The position numbers and the translations under genes were made by a program. Of a stretch of 64,000 nucleotides of DNA, positions 1 through 10,020 are shown one piece after another; position 1 is the first letter of the stretch; every line of letters starts with the position of its first letter. The stretch is from Sepioteuthis lessoniana. Lineage: Eukaryota > Mollusca > Cephalopoda > Myopsida > Loliginidae. The stretch is from contig OY757907.1 in assembly GCA_963585895.1 (NCBI GenBank), forward strand, positions 113,326,888-113,390,887, read 5' to 3'. A model generated the notes under the pieces. That model was not told the DNA's origin, did no database searches, and worked only from the letters and a program-made list of their open reading frames with translations.

Positions 1-440
1 GCTGTTTTGAGAGATTTTGCTTCCAAGATTTGTTCAGAACATCTCGTAGCATTCTTGTGCAGTTTAACTATTTATCTATACGCTTAGTCAGCCTCTACAT
101 AGTAGAATTGACAGAAGTGCTACAAATAAGAAATTGCGTTTTATTTTATCGGATGAATCTGACTTCCATATGATCGATAACCGATCGAAAGCAGTCCATG
201 CCTTCGCTAGTCACATATTGATGTCATTTTCAGTAGATGAGACACTGCTTCTGAGGTACGTGAACTTGCCTACTGATTACAGAATAATACCAATAAATGT
301 GGAGAGGTCTGGGTTCTTTTTTTATTAAAACAATTGTACTCCGTTTTGACTACATTTTCATGGAGACCAATGCCATGTGCTGCCTTCTTCAGACTATGCA
401 AGAAGGATTCGGCTTGCAAAAATCCTGGGGTTAGGCGTAT
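1..440 (-). mobile_element. RTE-like LINE fragment, cut by window edge
   Basis: The - strand matches the reverse transcriptase C-terminal half of the 10-kb RTE-like copy. The frame at 270-464 begins HSLKKAAHGIGLH and has KTEYNCFN, matching HSLERAAASIGLH and KTEYMCYN in the longer ORF. Further left, DNA similarity continues through the segment after the polymerase core (compare 10309-10640). Frameshifts and stops show it is dead. The 3' end of the element lies beyond the left window edge. Confidence 0.8.
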
Positions 441-863
441 CCAATTTGAGTGTTCTATGCCCAACGGCTATCGACGTATAATTTATTAGGGATTAAGAAT
501 ACATCAAAACTCAACGTGCAGAGGCCCCCCAAAACATAAAAATGAAAAGAAAAAAAATAACTTCTTTGGTCTCATTATGAATTTATTTCAGGTCTATGAT
601 GACCCTCATCAGCTGTTTAATGAAAAAGATTATTTGGATGGGCTTATATCGCTTCCGGCGAGAATAGAATTTGAAAAAAAAAAAAAGCAATTAGAATAAT
701 GTTTTGATTAAAATAATTATATATATATATATATATATATTAGTTTTTAATCAATATAATTTTTACAGTGGAGATATATACTATTTTTTGATATAATGTT
801 TATAAATTCCTTTAAAAAAACAAAAAGAAACGTTTCACCTAGCTTAAATACTACGGAAAACCC
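441..863. other. Unassigned AT-rich stretch
   Basis: No coding or repeat similarity seen apart from a short (TA)n tract at about 719-740 and homopolymer A runs. Confidence 0.6.
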
Positions 864-1120
864 GTTGTTGTTGTTGTTGGCAACCATAGTCGAGGACCAC
901 TAGAAGGCTCCTTTTCCAATAGCTACTACACGGGGGTGTCGGGGAGTGCGCTACTCTTTTCCCTGGATTGCTCCACTTTAACCTCGATACGTACCTTATA
1001 ATGCTGAGTGTTAAGCAAGGAGGTATCAAGTACTATTTTTAAAGTATTTGGTATGATGCGACCTGGGATTGAACCCAGGTCTCCTGGATCATTGGCAAAC
1101 ACTCTACCCTCTGGGCCATT
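864..1120 (-). mobile_element. SINE-1 (tRNA-like head), full copy
   Basis: Reverse orientation copy of the SINE-1 family. On the - strand the head carries a box-B-like GGTTCAATCCCAGGT (about 1065-1080), then the body and a tail ending in a (CAA)n tract at 864-878. The same sequence recurs at ten other places in this window, so it is an interspersed repeat and not a tRNA gene. Confidence 0.85.
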
Positions 1121-1262
1121 TTTTTTTTAAATCTGAGGAGACAAAAAAACGAAAATGAGATGACGTGATAACGTACTTGTCTATATCAGGAAGGAAAAGA
1201 CAGTCATTTGCTTATAAAAATATCCAACTTTCTTTTATTTCTGATATCATCTCCCTTAAATT

Positions 1263-1562
1263 GGGGAAAAGGATATTATCATATATACAGTGGTTTCGTT
1301 ATGCCGATGGAAGAAATTAAATTCATCTAAGAATCGTCACCCACCACACAGATCAGAGACGGTTTTGCTTAGCCCCAAAATATACTTTTTGACTGGTCGT
1401 TTTCCCGGAATGTAGTTAACGGTTCCTTTCTCAAAAATGTATGTTTCCAATCTGACCACTTCTGGCTCCCCAAAATGATACTTTGCATAATTGAATCTTT
1501 GAACTTTCCTTGGCGGTCCCATTCGATGCAGAGAAGCATCTACATCGATTGTAGGGAACACT
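1263..1562 (-). pseudogene. Unidentified coding-like repeat, copy 1
   Basis: A 74-codon - strand frame (1337-1561) includes KGTVNYIPGKRPVKKYILGL and LSKTVSDLCGG. A second frame follows downstream (RFLDEFNFFHRHNETT). Both segments have a diverged counterpart at 40210-40470 on the + strand, where GLSETVFPSW and RFMAGRNFFRRYDET are visible in shifted frames. I do not recognise the family. Conservation of amino-acid strings across both copies suggests a decayed protein-coding element rather than a SINE. It may be an unknown transposon fragment. Confidence 0.4.
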
Positions 1563-2395
1563 TCACTGCAATGTGAACAGATTTCTGTTACATTATTTTT
1601 ATGGTTTTGTAAATCTTACCAATAATTTTAAAATATTTTAATTTTTTGAGAAGATTAAAAATTAATCGATTGGAAAACACACTTTGAAAATATGAATTCA
1701 TCCCATTTAGGCCGGAAGTTTAGAACAATCATGATTTTCAGAAATAGGTTTAAATGTTTAAGCATAAACATTAACTCTTAGAGACGTTAACTTTAAGAGT
1801 AAATTGAAAAATGCTTGTTTTGCTCAACCTTACTATCTATCTATCTATCTATCTATCTATCAATCTATCTATCTATCTATCTATCTATCTATTCACTTTG
1901 GTCCTACCTATTTCAGTTTTTATTTAATTCTTATCAACTAATTTCACGTTTCTATTAATCATGATTTGATCTCTCTCTCTAAGTTTCCTCTGGGCAGACA
2001 TGCATATGTCATCTCGTGTAAAACATGATTGATTGATTTTTCAAAGTGTCCACAATGTTGTCTCTTTCTATTTCTTTTCAAATTAGTAATTCTTGTTTTC
2101 CGGTTTGTCCTTGTGTTCTTTTTATTTTTACTTTTATTTGCCGATGTAAGTAATGTTTCTTAATTTTTCTTTGCCTTGGTTTCACATGACTTAATAATCA
2201 CAAACTGTCTTTCTCCTCCTTTTCTTGTCCCAGAAAGCCTATTTGCATCATCTTTCGGATGTAAGCTCCAGCGATTCGTCATAAAATTTCTGTTTCTGTT
2301 ATTTGTTATTCAAAGCACCTATTTTATTCAGTTTAAGAGGGCTCGGAGTATTTTCTAAGAACAAATAGCAAGGAATTTATTCGGGTTATTAATAA
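1563..2395. other. Unassigned stretch with tetranucleotide repeat
   Basis: Contains a (CTAT)n microsatellite at about 1834-1892. Otherwise T-rich with no element recognised. The short frames here have no recognisable product. Confidence 0.55.
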
Positions 2396-2399
2396 AATG

Positions 2400-2885
2400 C
2401 CTCATGATTCTAGCCTATCTCAATACTACTATGGTTTGAATACTTCCATGAATGTCATATTCGCCTATTTGTTTTTCATAGGATCTACGATTGTTTCAAG
2501 GATTGTCCCTATCATTATTATTATCACAGTTACCATAATATCTGTAAATAGTTTAAGGCCTCTTGCTTACTCTAAGCATTCATTCGATTTCATTTTATCG
2601 TCTCCCGTAAAGTTAAAGCGTAGAGCAGTTCTTTTCTGCTTGCTAATCTTCACAAAATCTGATGTTCTGATTGGGATTGAGTGCAGCGTTTTTATCTGGA
2701 AGTCTCAGATGATTTTCTCTGTCTCATTTTCTAAGATAGATTTTAGTCTATATTTTTCATACCATTTTTCATTATTCTTAAATTCAATCACTGGTACAAT
2801 TCTCCGTACATCCCATTACCCAGCCTGTGATGATTTTTCATGTAATTTTTTGTATCAGTTAGCAGCATTTATTTATTTCTCGATT
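2400..2885 (-). mobile_element. Very old R4-like LINE 3' fragment
   Basis: DNA around 2655-2685 aligns with the segment that encodes the restriction-like endonuclease in better copies (compare 21355-21390), and flanking segments follow in the same order. On the + strand this leaves a 200-codon hydrophobic frame (2397-2999), which I regard as an antisense shadow. Similarity is weak. Confidence 0.4.
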
Positions 2886-3034
2886 AAAATTTTCTTTTTT
2901 TTTCTTTTTTCACATCCTGCATTTACTTTTATCATGCGTTTAACCTATTTCATCATTTATTTAGATGGTTCTTACGGAGGTATACTTGGCTTTGATTAAT
3001 AGTGATTCAGTTTTCTTATTTAAGTTTCTTCATT

Positions 3035-3690
3035 GCCCAGTCGGCAGGGGCAGTAGAATACACCGACTGCACCTCCGGAGAGGGGTTAGCACCGACCAAC
3101 GAGTATCCTGGATATGACACAAAACAATCTAATGGAAAGGTTCCAGTAATGCTGGAGCTTTGGGGAAAGTGGAGCACCCCTGCATTGCCTTTGCCCCCGG
3201 TCCACTCTGGCTCGGAGTGGTAGCACCTGAGAGGGCCCTATCAATGGGTTAAATAGAACTAACTTTATACTTACGCTAAACTGAATTGTTTGAATAAGAA
3301 CTGTTTGACTATACTGAATAGCTTTAAAAGTAATGTTTTTGACAATTAAATTGTACTTACATCTAAACTGCGTGCTTATGCTAAATTGAATTGTTTGGAA
3401 TGGAAGTGTTTTTGATATTGAAACTGTACTTACACTAAATTGAATTATTTAATATAGAACTGTTTTTACATTCAACTGGGTATGATTAAAATCTGTACTT
3501 ACAGTAAAATGAATTAGCTCTCTTTGAATAAACTGAATAGCTTGAAATAGAAATGTTTTTTGACAATTAAACTGTTTACTAATGCTAAACTAAATTCTTT
3601 GAAATAGAGCTGCCTATTTGTATAAAAATATATTCGGTGTTAAATAACGTACAAAGGTTGATGGGCCATAAAACCCAAACAAGCAAGCAA
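3035..3690 (+). mobile_element. SINE-3, long copy with internal repeats
   Basis: Starts near the segment with CTGCACCTCCGGAGAGGGGT and ends with the family tail around 3640-3690 (a variant of GTTGATATGCCATAAAACC). Between head and tail lie several imperfect units of roughly 70-80 bp built around CTAAACTGAATTGTTTGAAA and TAGAACTG. The 73-codon frame at 3002-3223 is only the read-through of the head. Confidence 0.8.
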
Positions 3691-3984
3691 CATGAGTTTT
3701 CTCAGCATAGCCATTTACAGTTTATATCATCAGGAATTTCCTTACATTGTCTTCTAAACTATCTATACACTTGATTTTAATCTTATATTTATTTTCTTGA
3801 AGTTATCATCATTATTTTCTTGTTTCAATTTATTTATTTATTTCTATTTCTTTTTTTTTTCCCCATTTTGCTTGTTAGAATTTGACTTTCTATCTTCTTT
3901 TTTGTGTATTCCTGTAGTCACCGAACAACCGAATCAAAACAATCTCCTATTGTGTTTAGTTCTCTTCTCTTATCATTTCTTTTA
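3691..3984. other. Unassigned T-rich stretch
   Basis: No recognised repeat or coding signal. The 62-codon hydrophobic frame here is low-complexity T-rich sequence. Confidence 0.5.
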
Positions 3985-4290
3985 AATTTTCCTTTGTTTA
4001 TATAATTTAAGACATTTTTGCTTCGTCAATCTCGTTATCTGGTCAATCTTTCCAAGCCCCTCTATTGTCCAGTTTAGGGAGGCTTTAGAGTATCTTACGA
4101 TGGATATTTGCCAATTATTCGTTCCTTTGATTAAATTTCTTAAGCAGAAAGTCCTTTCCAAAAATGCCTTTGTTTTCTGGGTTTCATCTTTTTTAATATT
4201 TTCTTTTTTATAACTGCTTGAAAATAGGTTTCTAATATTCTTAGGTATTTCTCGCTTTCTTTTCAAACCAAATGTTTTGATATTTTCTTG
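3985..4290 (-). pseudogene. R4-like LINE fragment (post-RT thumb region)
   Basis: A - strand frame includes LIKGTNNWQISIVRYSKASL followed by NWTIEGLGKIDQITRL. It parallels the segment downstream of YMDD in the 22-kb copy (LGPFLKWIREELKQMNQRTR). It is a decayed internal fragment of the same LINE family and lacks catalytic motifs. Confidence 0.65.
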
Positions 4291-4311
4291 ATTATTATTA
4301 CTACTTTTCAC

Positions 4312-4566
4312 TGGGTCATTGATCGTATGAGTAGAGTGTTCGCTAATGGTTCGGGAGACCTAGGTTCAATCCCAGGTCGAGTCATACCAACGACTCAAAA
4401 ATGGTACTTGATACATCCTTGCTTAAGACTCAGCATTATAATGTACGGATCAGGGGTAAAGAGGAGCAGTCCAGGGAATTGAGTAGAACCCTTCTCTACA
4501 CCTCGATGTAGTAGCCTTTGAAAAGGGAGCCTTCGGGTTATTCTCGGCTCTGCTCACCAACTTTAT
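4312..4566 (+). mobile_element. SINE-1, full copy
   Basis: The head has tRNA-like box A (GGGTCATTGATCGTATGAGTA region) and box B (GGTTCAATCCCAGGT at about 4362-4376). The body runs to the usual end near the CCAACTTTATT segment. The 3' end abuts a TTA-rich tract that is also the tail of the neighbouring R4-like copy. Confidence 0.88.
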
Positions 4567-4992
4567 TGATTATTACTATTATTATTGCGAGTTTTTCACC
4601 ATTATTTTAACTGGTAAATTTTTACTGAGTTATAAGTGACAACAAGCCTCATCACGTTTCGTGGACTCTTCAAAATAGCATAACAGATCTTAAAAGCGAT
4701 ATTGCCGGGATGGTTTCGATCTTTCATCTGATTTCCTATTTAAGCATTCTCTTTTCCAGATTTTTGGGGATCATTCGAAGAGTTTCTACAATTCATCACA
4801 TTTTCATCTTTCTCTCGCACGATCCACGTATTTATCTAATTTTTCACTTTCTTTTATTTTTCACCCTACAGTCTGCTTGAAAAACACGATCCATGGGTTG
4901 ATAAGTTGTATTTTGCTTGTTCATTAACACTAAATATGTTCTTCTGGCTTGGATTGAGGGATCCATTTTTTATGTCAAATTCCGATAGAATT
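4567..4992 (-). mobile_element. R4-like LINE 3' end
   Basis: Begins on the + strand with TTA repeats, then GCGAGTTTTTCACC and a diverged form of the conserved 3' UTR block (GAGTGACAGCAAGTCTCCTC in better copies). It continues to a decayed endonuclease-coding segment near 4940-4985, where a SINE-1 interrupts it. Confidence 0.65.
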
Positions 4993-5148
4993 TTACCCTT
5001 GATCCGTACTTTATAATGCTGAATGTTAAGCATGGATGCATCAAGTACCATTTTTGAGTCTTTGGTATGACTCGACCTGGGATTGAACCAAGGTCTCCCG
5101 AACCATTGGCGAACATTATTTTCATTTGACCAATGGCCCGGTGAAAAA
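4993..5148 (-). mobile_element. SINE-1, 3'-truncated
   Basis: Reverse orientation. Box-B region at about 5080-5095 and head at 5110-5148 are clear. The last third of the element is missing. It sits at the broken edge of an R4-like copy. Confidence 0.8.
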
Positions 5149-5397
5149 TAGTTATAATAATCATGTAAATATCAGAACATTTGGTTAAAAAGAAAGCGAG
5201 AAATAACAAAGAATATGAGAACGATGTTTTTAAGGAAATACAAAAGATATAATTCCTCTACTTTAAAAGAAAATGTAGATCCCACAGAATTGTACGACTG
5301 AAATTATTTAGCTTTTTACGAGTTTTTCACTCTAATTGTAACTTGTTGTTTTCATTGAAGTCAAACTGACAGCAAATAAACTCAGGCCTATATGACG

Positions 5398-5905
5398 ATT
5401 CCAAATATTGCGTCATGGCTAAAGTGCTGGACTGTGGTTTCCAAATAAATGAGTGTGAACTCCAATCACGATATTATGTTCACTTTGTGATTAATACCCT
5501 TGGAAAAGTTATGAACGTCCTTATTCCTTCTATATGGGTTAAATAAAACCTTTGCTCTTCCTATTTACCAACTCCTCCGCTCGGGCAGGATATGACACAA
5601 GGTCATGTTTAAATCGGAGTTTAACAGGTTTGAATTTGGAGTATCCCTTCTCCTAGACTAGTTGCCTTACCAAGGCTGAATAATCCAGTCTGCACTACTA
5701 TTTACCCATAGCTGAAGGGAGAATAATTGGATTCATACCTTTCCCAAGAATATTAGTGCTATGTGAAATGCAATCAGTCTAGTCCAGGATTTGAACTCGT
5801 GTCCATTTCCTACGACGATAACCATTACATTTCTTTTGCACAGATCGTATGACATTGAATAACCCACGAAGCTTGATATTTCATCAAACAGAAATCAAAC
5901 CAATA
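5398..5905 (+). mobile_element. SINE-2 split by a SINE-4 insertion
   Basis: The 5' part at 5398-5559 has the family head (CGTCATGGCTAAAGTGCTGG) and the body ending near GGGTTAAATA. The tail resumes at about 5841-5905 (ATTGAATAACCCACGAAGC, then a diverged GATATTTCATC...AAACC). A reverse SINE-4 occupies the gap, so SINE-2 is the older host. Confidence 0.75.
5560..5840 (-). mobile_element. SINE-4 inserted in SINE-2
   Basis: Reverse copy. Its 3' end (ACTCCTCCGCTCGGGCAGGA on the + strand) is at the left. The head with box-B-like GAGTTCAAATCCTGGA reads on the - strand around 5780-5800. Confidence 0.85.
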
Positions 5906-5939
5906 TTCTTGTTAATCAAAGCAGTGCTAAGGTCTAGAA

Positions 5940-6560
5940 TGTTTTACTTATTCCCAGACTTCTAGTGCCAATCCTTTGGTGACGGTACTAGCAATTAGTA
6001 TCACCGCCACATGTTCCTTGTTTGTTTTTTTTTTTCAGTTCTCTTGCAAGGTCTAGATACTTATTTCTCTTTCCACTTTCCATAAGTTTTACCTTGTGAT
6101 CAACTGGAACGGAAAGGTGTACTATTTGGCAGATTCTTTTTTTTTTGTTGTTAAGACCTTGGTTCAATCTCAGCTTGCGTCATACCAAAGACTTTAAAAA
6201 TGTTGATTGATACCACCTTGCTTAACACTCAGCAATATAAGGTACGTATCAAGGGTAAAGTGGAGAAATCCAGGGAAAGGAGTAGCGGCTTCCTCTACAC
6301 TTTGGTGTAGAAGCTATTGAAAAGGGAGCCTTCTGGTCGCCCTCGATTACGGTCGCTAACTTTACTTATTATTAGGTCTGGTGGTCTGACCGAGATTAAA
6401 TGATCTGCTTATATCTCAAACTCACCCCACCAAAAATTAAAAAAGGTGTGCGTTTCATTTTTTAGGATGGATTCTATGTTATACATATACCATTTAATCG
6501 TTCAGTCAAATTTAAACTTCTTGCATAATTCCTAGTGGATCACCTTCCCCACCCAGTCGT
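5940..6560 (-). mobile_element. R4-like LINE 3' region split by SINE-1
   Basis: Two blocks belong to one copy. 5940-6137 carries the segment coding KKLWNMKVT-type sequence (antisense CTTGCAAGGTCTAGATACTT). 6372-6560 carries the endonuclease block (antisense GGTCTGGTGGTCTGACCGAG, coding the RRPD-type motif) and the conserved CACCCAGTCGTGTCT block. A SINE-1 lies between them at the point where intact copies read continuously. Confidence 0.7.
6138..6371 (+). mobile_element. SINE-1, 5'-truncated, inside R4-like copy
   Basis: Starts just 5' of box B (GGTTCAATCTCAGC) and reads through to the end of the body near GCTAACTTTACTTATTATTA. The A-box half of the head is missing. It interrupts an R4-like copy. 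Confidence 0.82.
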
Positions 6561-6574
6561 GTCTATTATTCTTA

Positions 6575-6840
6575 TTATTACACTCTTTTGAGAGTTTTTT
6601 TACAGCAGCATTGGCTGATGGTCTTCCACTGGAGTTTAAGTGACAGCAAGTCTCCTCAAGTCCCCAGGACTCTTCTCAGTATTCTAGTCTATATTGATAA
6701 AGCTGTAGTTTTGATTGCCTTTACTTCTCATCTTATTCGCAAGTCGTCCAGTCCCTTTACGAATCCTTTGGTTACTGACCCGAGCGCGCCAGTTACAATC
6801 GGTATCACCGTCATTTTCATGTTCCATATTATTATTGTTA
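6575..6840 (-). mobile_element. R4-like LINE 3' end with TTA tail
   Basis: Antisense reading gives the family 3' block (GTGACAGCAAGTCTCCTCAA at about 6640-6659) and then the coding segment for VTIVP-type sequence near 6790-6825. A short TTA-rich tract precedes it at 6558-6580. A second TTA-rich tract follows at 6826-6880. Confidence 0.75.
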
Positions 6841-6899
6841 TTATTTCATATCTATTTATTTTTATTATTATTATTATTATCAAAAATAAATATCGGATG

Positions 6900-7655
6900 T
6901 TTTTTTTTAATTTATGAATATTTTTTTCTTTTTTTACACAACACAACCACCCTTTCCTCATTGTACCGTTTGCACATAATTTCTGTGCACTGTGGAACAA
7001 CGCCATTGTCTCAGCCATGTAAAATGTCACTTCGAGTCAGACATGGTTTTGGTGTGACCAGAATACTAATATTAGCGACTCGTCTATCCCAAACCATGCT
7101 GTGGCCGGCGATGCTCTTGTAGTTATTGTCATTGCTGCTGTTGTTGCCAACGCAGTAAAGAAGAATAGATGAATAGAAAAGTAGGTTTTGGGAGAAAACG
7201 GGGTCTGGCGATATAGGCAGTCTGTTCGGGGCGGGGAAAAGGTGCGAGCGACATGGAGAAAATTGGATCCAGAACATTGTTACCAAATCGTCGCGTTACC
7301 GGACGCGAACATGTATAGAATGGATTATATGAGTGCTTGTCGATGTTTGGAAAGCCAAGCGCCGACTAAGCATGCGTGTGCTTATATTTATTCTGTCTGC
7401 AGCTTTTACAAGTATACGAATGTACTTTTTTTTATCCTGATTTAGTTTTGAGTTAATTTATGTAGATTTTAGCTGGACTGAGCTTGATCTAGAAAAGTAT
7501 TACGAACTCACCAAGGATCGAACTCATGAGATTAATGATCAGCGATGTGGTAATTTCGCTTAAAGATATTTTACGATAAGCGCCTAATAGGAATTCAATT
7601 GGCTCAGCCTTGTGTAGTTAGGTTAATTGAAGTTAACAGTCAGTGAGGATCTATT
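6900..7655. other. Unassigned stretch, locally CpG-rich
   Basis: 7000-7390 has a higher GC and CpG content than its surroundings and small frames on both strands (85 and 91 codons), none recognised. Around 7505-7520 the - strand reads GAGTTCGATCCTTGG, a box-B-like string that may be a decayed SINE head. No gene call is justified. Confidence 0.4.
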
Positions 7656-7659
7656 TGAA

Positions 7660-7885
7660 TTCGGTTTCTTTGTTTTTAATGGCATATCAACTTAATGCCA
7701 AAGCAATCCTTATAGAAGGACAGTAGATGAGCTGTTTAATCCATAGCTTCGAGAATAAGAAGCTTTTTTACTTTCCCTCCGGGTATTAATCCAACAGCGA
7801 ATGTTATAGACCGACTGGATTTTGAACTTGCTTACTATAATATTTCTCTTCAGCACTTTAGCCATTACGCCAAAGGGATTCCCAC
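7660..7885 (-). mobile_element. SINE-2, diverged copy
   Basis: Reverse orientation. The tail (TTTAATGGCATATCAACTTAA on the + strand) is at the left and the head (TAGCCATTACGCCAAAGG) is at the right. Confidence 0.75.
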
Positions 7886-8604
7886 TGTTAAGATCGGATT
7901 TTTCTTACGAGCAAACGAAACAGTAAAACGGATTGGCTTAGGCAGTGTTATTGGTTTACTTATTTATCAACTCTTTTCGAGTTTTTCTCATCAGATGTAA
8001 TTGATTGATAGATTGATTTAGTTTAACGGCATGTCTTCTTTGAAAGCATAGATATTTCAAGAAAAAGTTTTCATTTTGTTTTAACCATATCTCAATATCC
8101 TCTTTGACTAGTTTCTAATGATTATTTTCTATGGATTGATCATATTAACATTTATATTGTTTGGTAAAATTTCTTCCTAGAAAAACTACAAGTTATCCAT
8201 ATTGACATTTTCAAATTAGTCCTTGATATTCTTTGCACTGAAAAAACGTCTAATGAGAGCTTAATCTCTGCATTCTATAAATGACAGATTACTTTTTGAT
8301 TTCAGTGACATGTAAACCCGTGTAGGGTTACTTTATGCCTAGATATTAAGAAGTGAAGTACATTGTAATCGTTTCTTTTTATATCATTGTTTCTTAATAG
8401 ATTTTCCCTTCGCTTACATACTATAAAGTATTCCTATCTTTTAAGATATCTATCCTATAGTTCTATGGTCTCAATTATTCTAATAGTAAATTCAATATAT
8501 AATTATATAGTTTCGAGTAAAGATTTTTATTTTATAATTTAATTGCACACAGATATATGATTCTAATTTACTAATAATAATCCTTAGAAAACAATTATCA
8601 TATT
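7886..8604. other. Unassigned AT-rich stretch
   Basis: No repeat family or coding signal recognised. Confidence 0.55.
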
Positions 8605-8888
8605 TACTGACTCCTCCACTCGGGCAGGATATTGCACAAGGTCAATTTTAAGCAGAGTTTAACAGGTTTGAATTCAGAGTTTTCTTTCTCCTAGACTAGT
8701 TGCCTCACCAAGGCTGAAGAACCCAGGTTTGTCCTACTATTTACCCATAGCTGGAGGGAGAATAATTGGATTCATACCTTTCCCAAAGGTATTAGTGCTA
8801 TGTGAAATGAAATTAACCTGGTCAAGGATTTGAACTCGTGTCGCCGTGTCCATTTCCTACGACGATAAGCATTACGCCACGGGCACCT
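8605..8888 (-). mobile_element. SINE-4, near full length
   Basis: Reverse copy from the family 3' end (ACTCCTCCACTCGGGCAGGA) to the head (ACGATAAGCATTACGCCACG). Box B reads on the - strand near 8825-8845 as GAGTTCAAATCCTTGAC. Confidence 0.85.
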
Positions 8889-8944
8889 TCATTAGAAATC
8901 AATTGTAGCCTCAAGTAATTATTCTTAGTACAATTAATTTCACA

Positions 8945-9222
8945 GTGATATTATATCACATATTCCTTTCTAGTGCACATAATGGTTTTATTTGATCCAT
9001 ATATGTAAGCTTAATAGGTATTCCTATTATTCCTATAAGAGTTGAGTGGACTTGGGAATAATGAGAATGAAGGGGTACAATATTCTCACTAGATTTCCAA
9101 AACAGAATCCTCGCCATCAGATATAGTTTAATATCATACTCAGGAATCCCTGCTCCTGAGAGATGAATCTTACCTCTCAACAGAGGGTGCAGTCGACTCA
9201 TTTTACACCCTAACGACTGGAT
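8945..9222 (-). mobile_element. SINE-3 head and body, diverged
   Basis: On the + strand the order ATTTGATCCATA, GGGAATAATGAGAATGAAGG, GCAGTCGACTCATTTTACAC matches the reversed SINE-3 head (compare 61560-61795). The 81-codon - strand frame 8956-9201 is chance read-through of this SINE and not a gene. Confidence 0.65.
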
Positions 9223-9239
9223 AGGGTTTGACTATGTGT

Positions 9240-9483
9240 TTCACACTGAAGCTTGACTGATTTCAAGTAATTTCTGTTCATGATTCTCCTAAAAATCTAT
9301 CTCTGCAGTCCTGTGGTCTGCACAGTCCCACTCCTATCTCCTATCTACAGTTGCACCAATCTATTTTCCAAGTTCTTAGGGATTGTCCAAAAGGAACCAT
9401 CAATGTTTGGTATTACATTCTCCTTCATGCTCCACAGTATTTTAAACTCCAAGAGAATGGTCTATGTCTTGTTTTAATGGGCA
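9240..9483 (-). mobile_element. R4-like LINE fragment
   Basis: Antisense similarity to the segment from the 3' UTR to the VTIVP-coding block (GGTATTACATTCTCCTTCAT then GCTCCACAG near 9409-9440). No intact frame. Confidence 0.55.
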
Positions 9484-10020
9484 AATTATTATCACGTTTT
9501 ATCTTTTGAGAGGTTTTCACACCAGCGGTCGCTGATTATTTAATCTTGGCAAGTATTTCCCACAAGCTTTAGTTGTTAGTCTTTCACTGGAGTCTGAGAA
9601 ACACTCTCGTCAGGCCTCCTGGATTGTTCTTAGTATTATGGCCGATATCAGCCAAGTGATTGTCTTAATGGTAATGATTTTTCCTTCGATCACAAACTGA
9701 TCTATTCTCTTTCCCAGTCCTTTGTGAACCGTTCCAAGGGAACCAACTTCAATTTATATTAAAGTAACCCACATGTTCCACAGATTTTTTTTTTGGATCG
9801 GTCTTTCTTTTCAGTTTCTTTTATTTTCAATTTGTCGTCCGCTGGAACAGCATAATCCACTCGCTGGTCCGTTCTCTATTTTTTTGTTAATTTGCACTGG
9901 GTCTGGTCTTCTGGCTGGGATTAGAGGATCCGTTAGTATCTCAAAGTCCCAATAAATCTTTTTGCGTTTCACTTTCTATATCGTATTTTGGTTTGTGTAA
10001 ATGTCATTTAGTCATCATCA

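Noticed and set aside
2397-2999. 200-codon hydrophobic + strand frame as a membrane protein gene
   Set aside because: It is antisense to weak but ordered R4-like similarity, T-rich, and has no recognisable motif.
4312-4390. True tRNA gene from the box A/box B pair
   Set aside because: The same head recurs with a constant non-tRNA body at many loci, so it is a tRNA-derived SINE head.
8956-9201. 81-codon - strand frame as a small gene
   Set aside because: Its DNA matches a reversed SINE-3 head and body; the peptide is SINE read-through.
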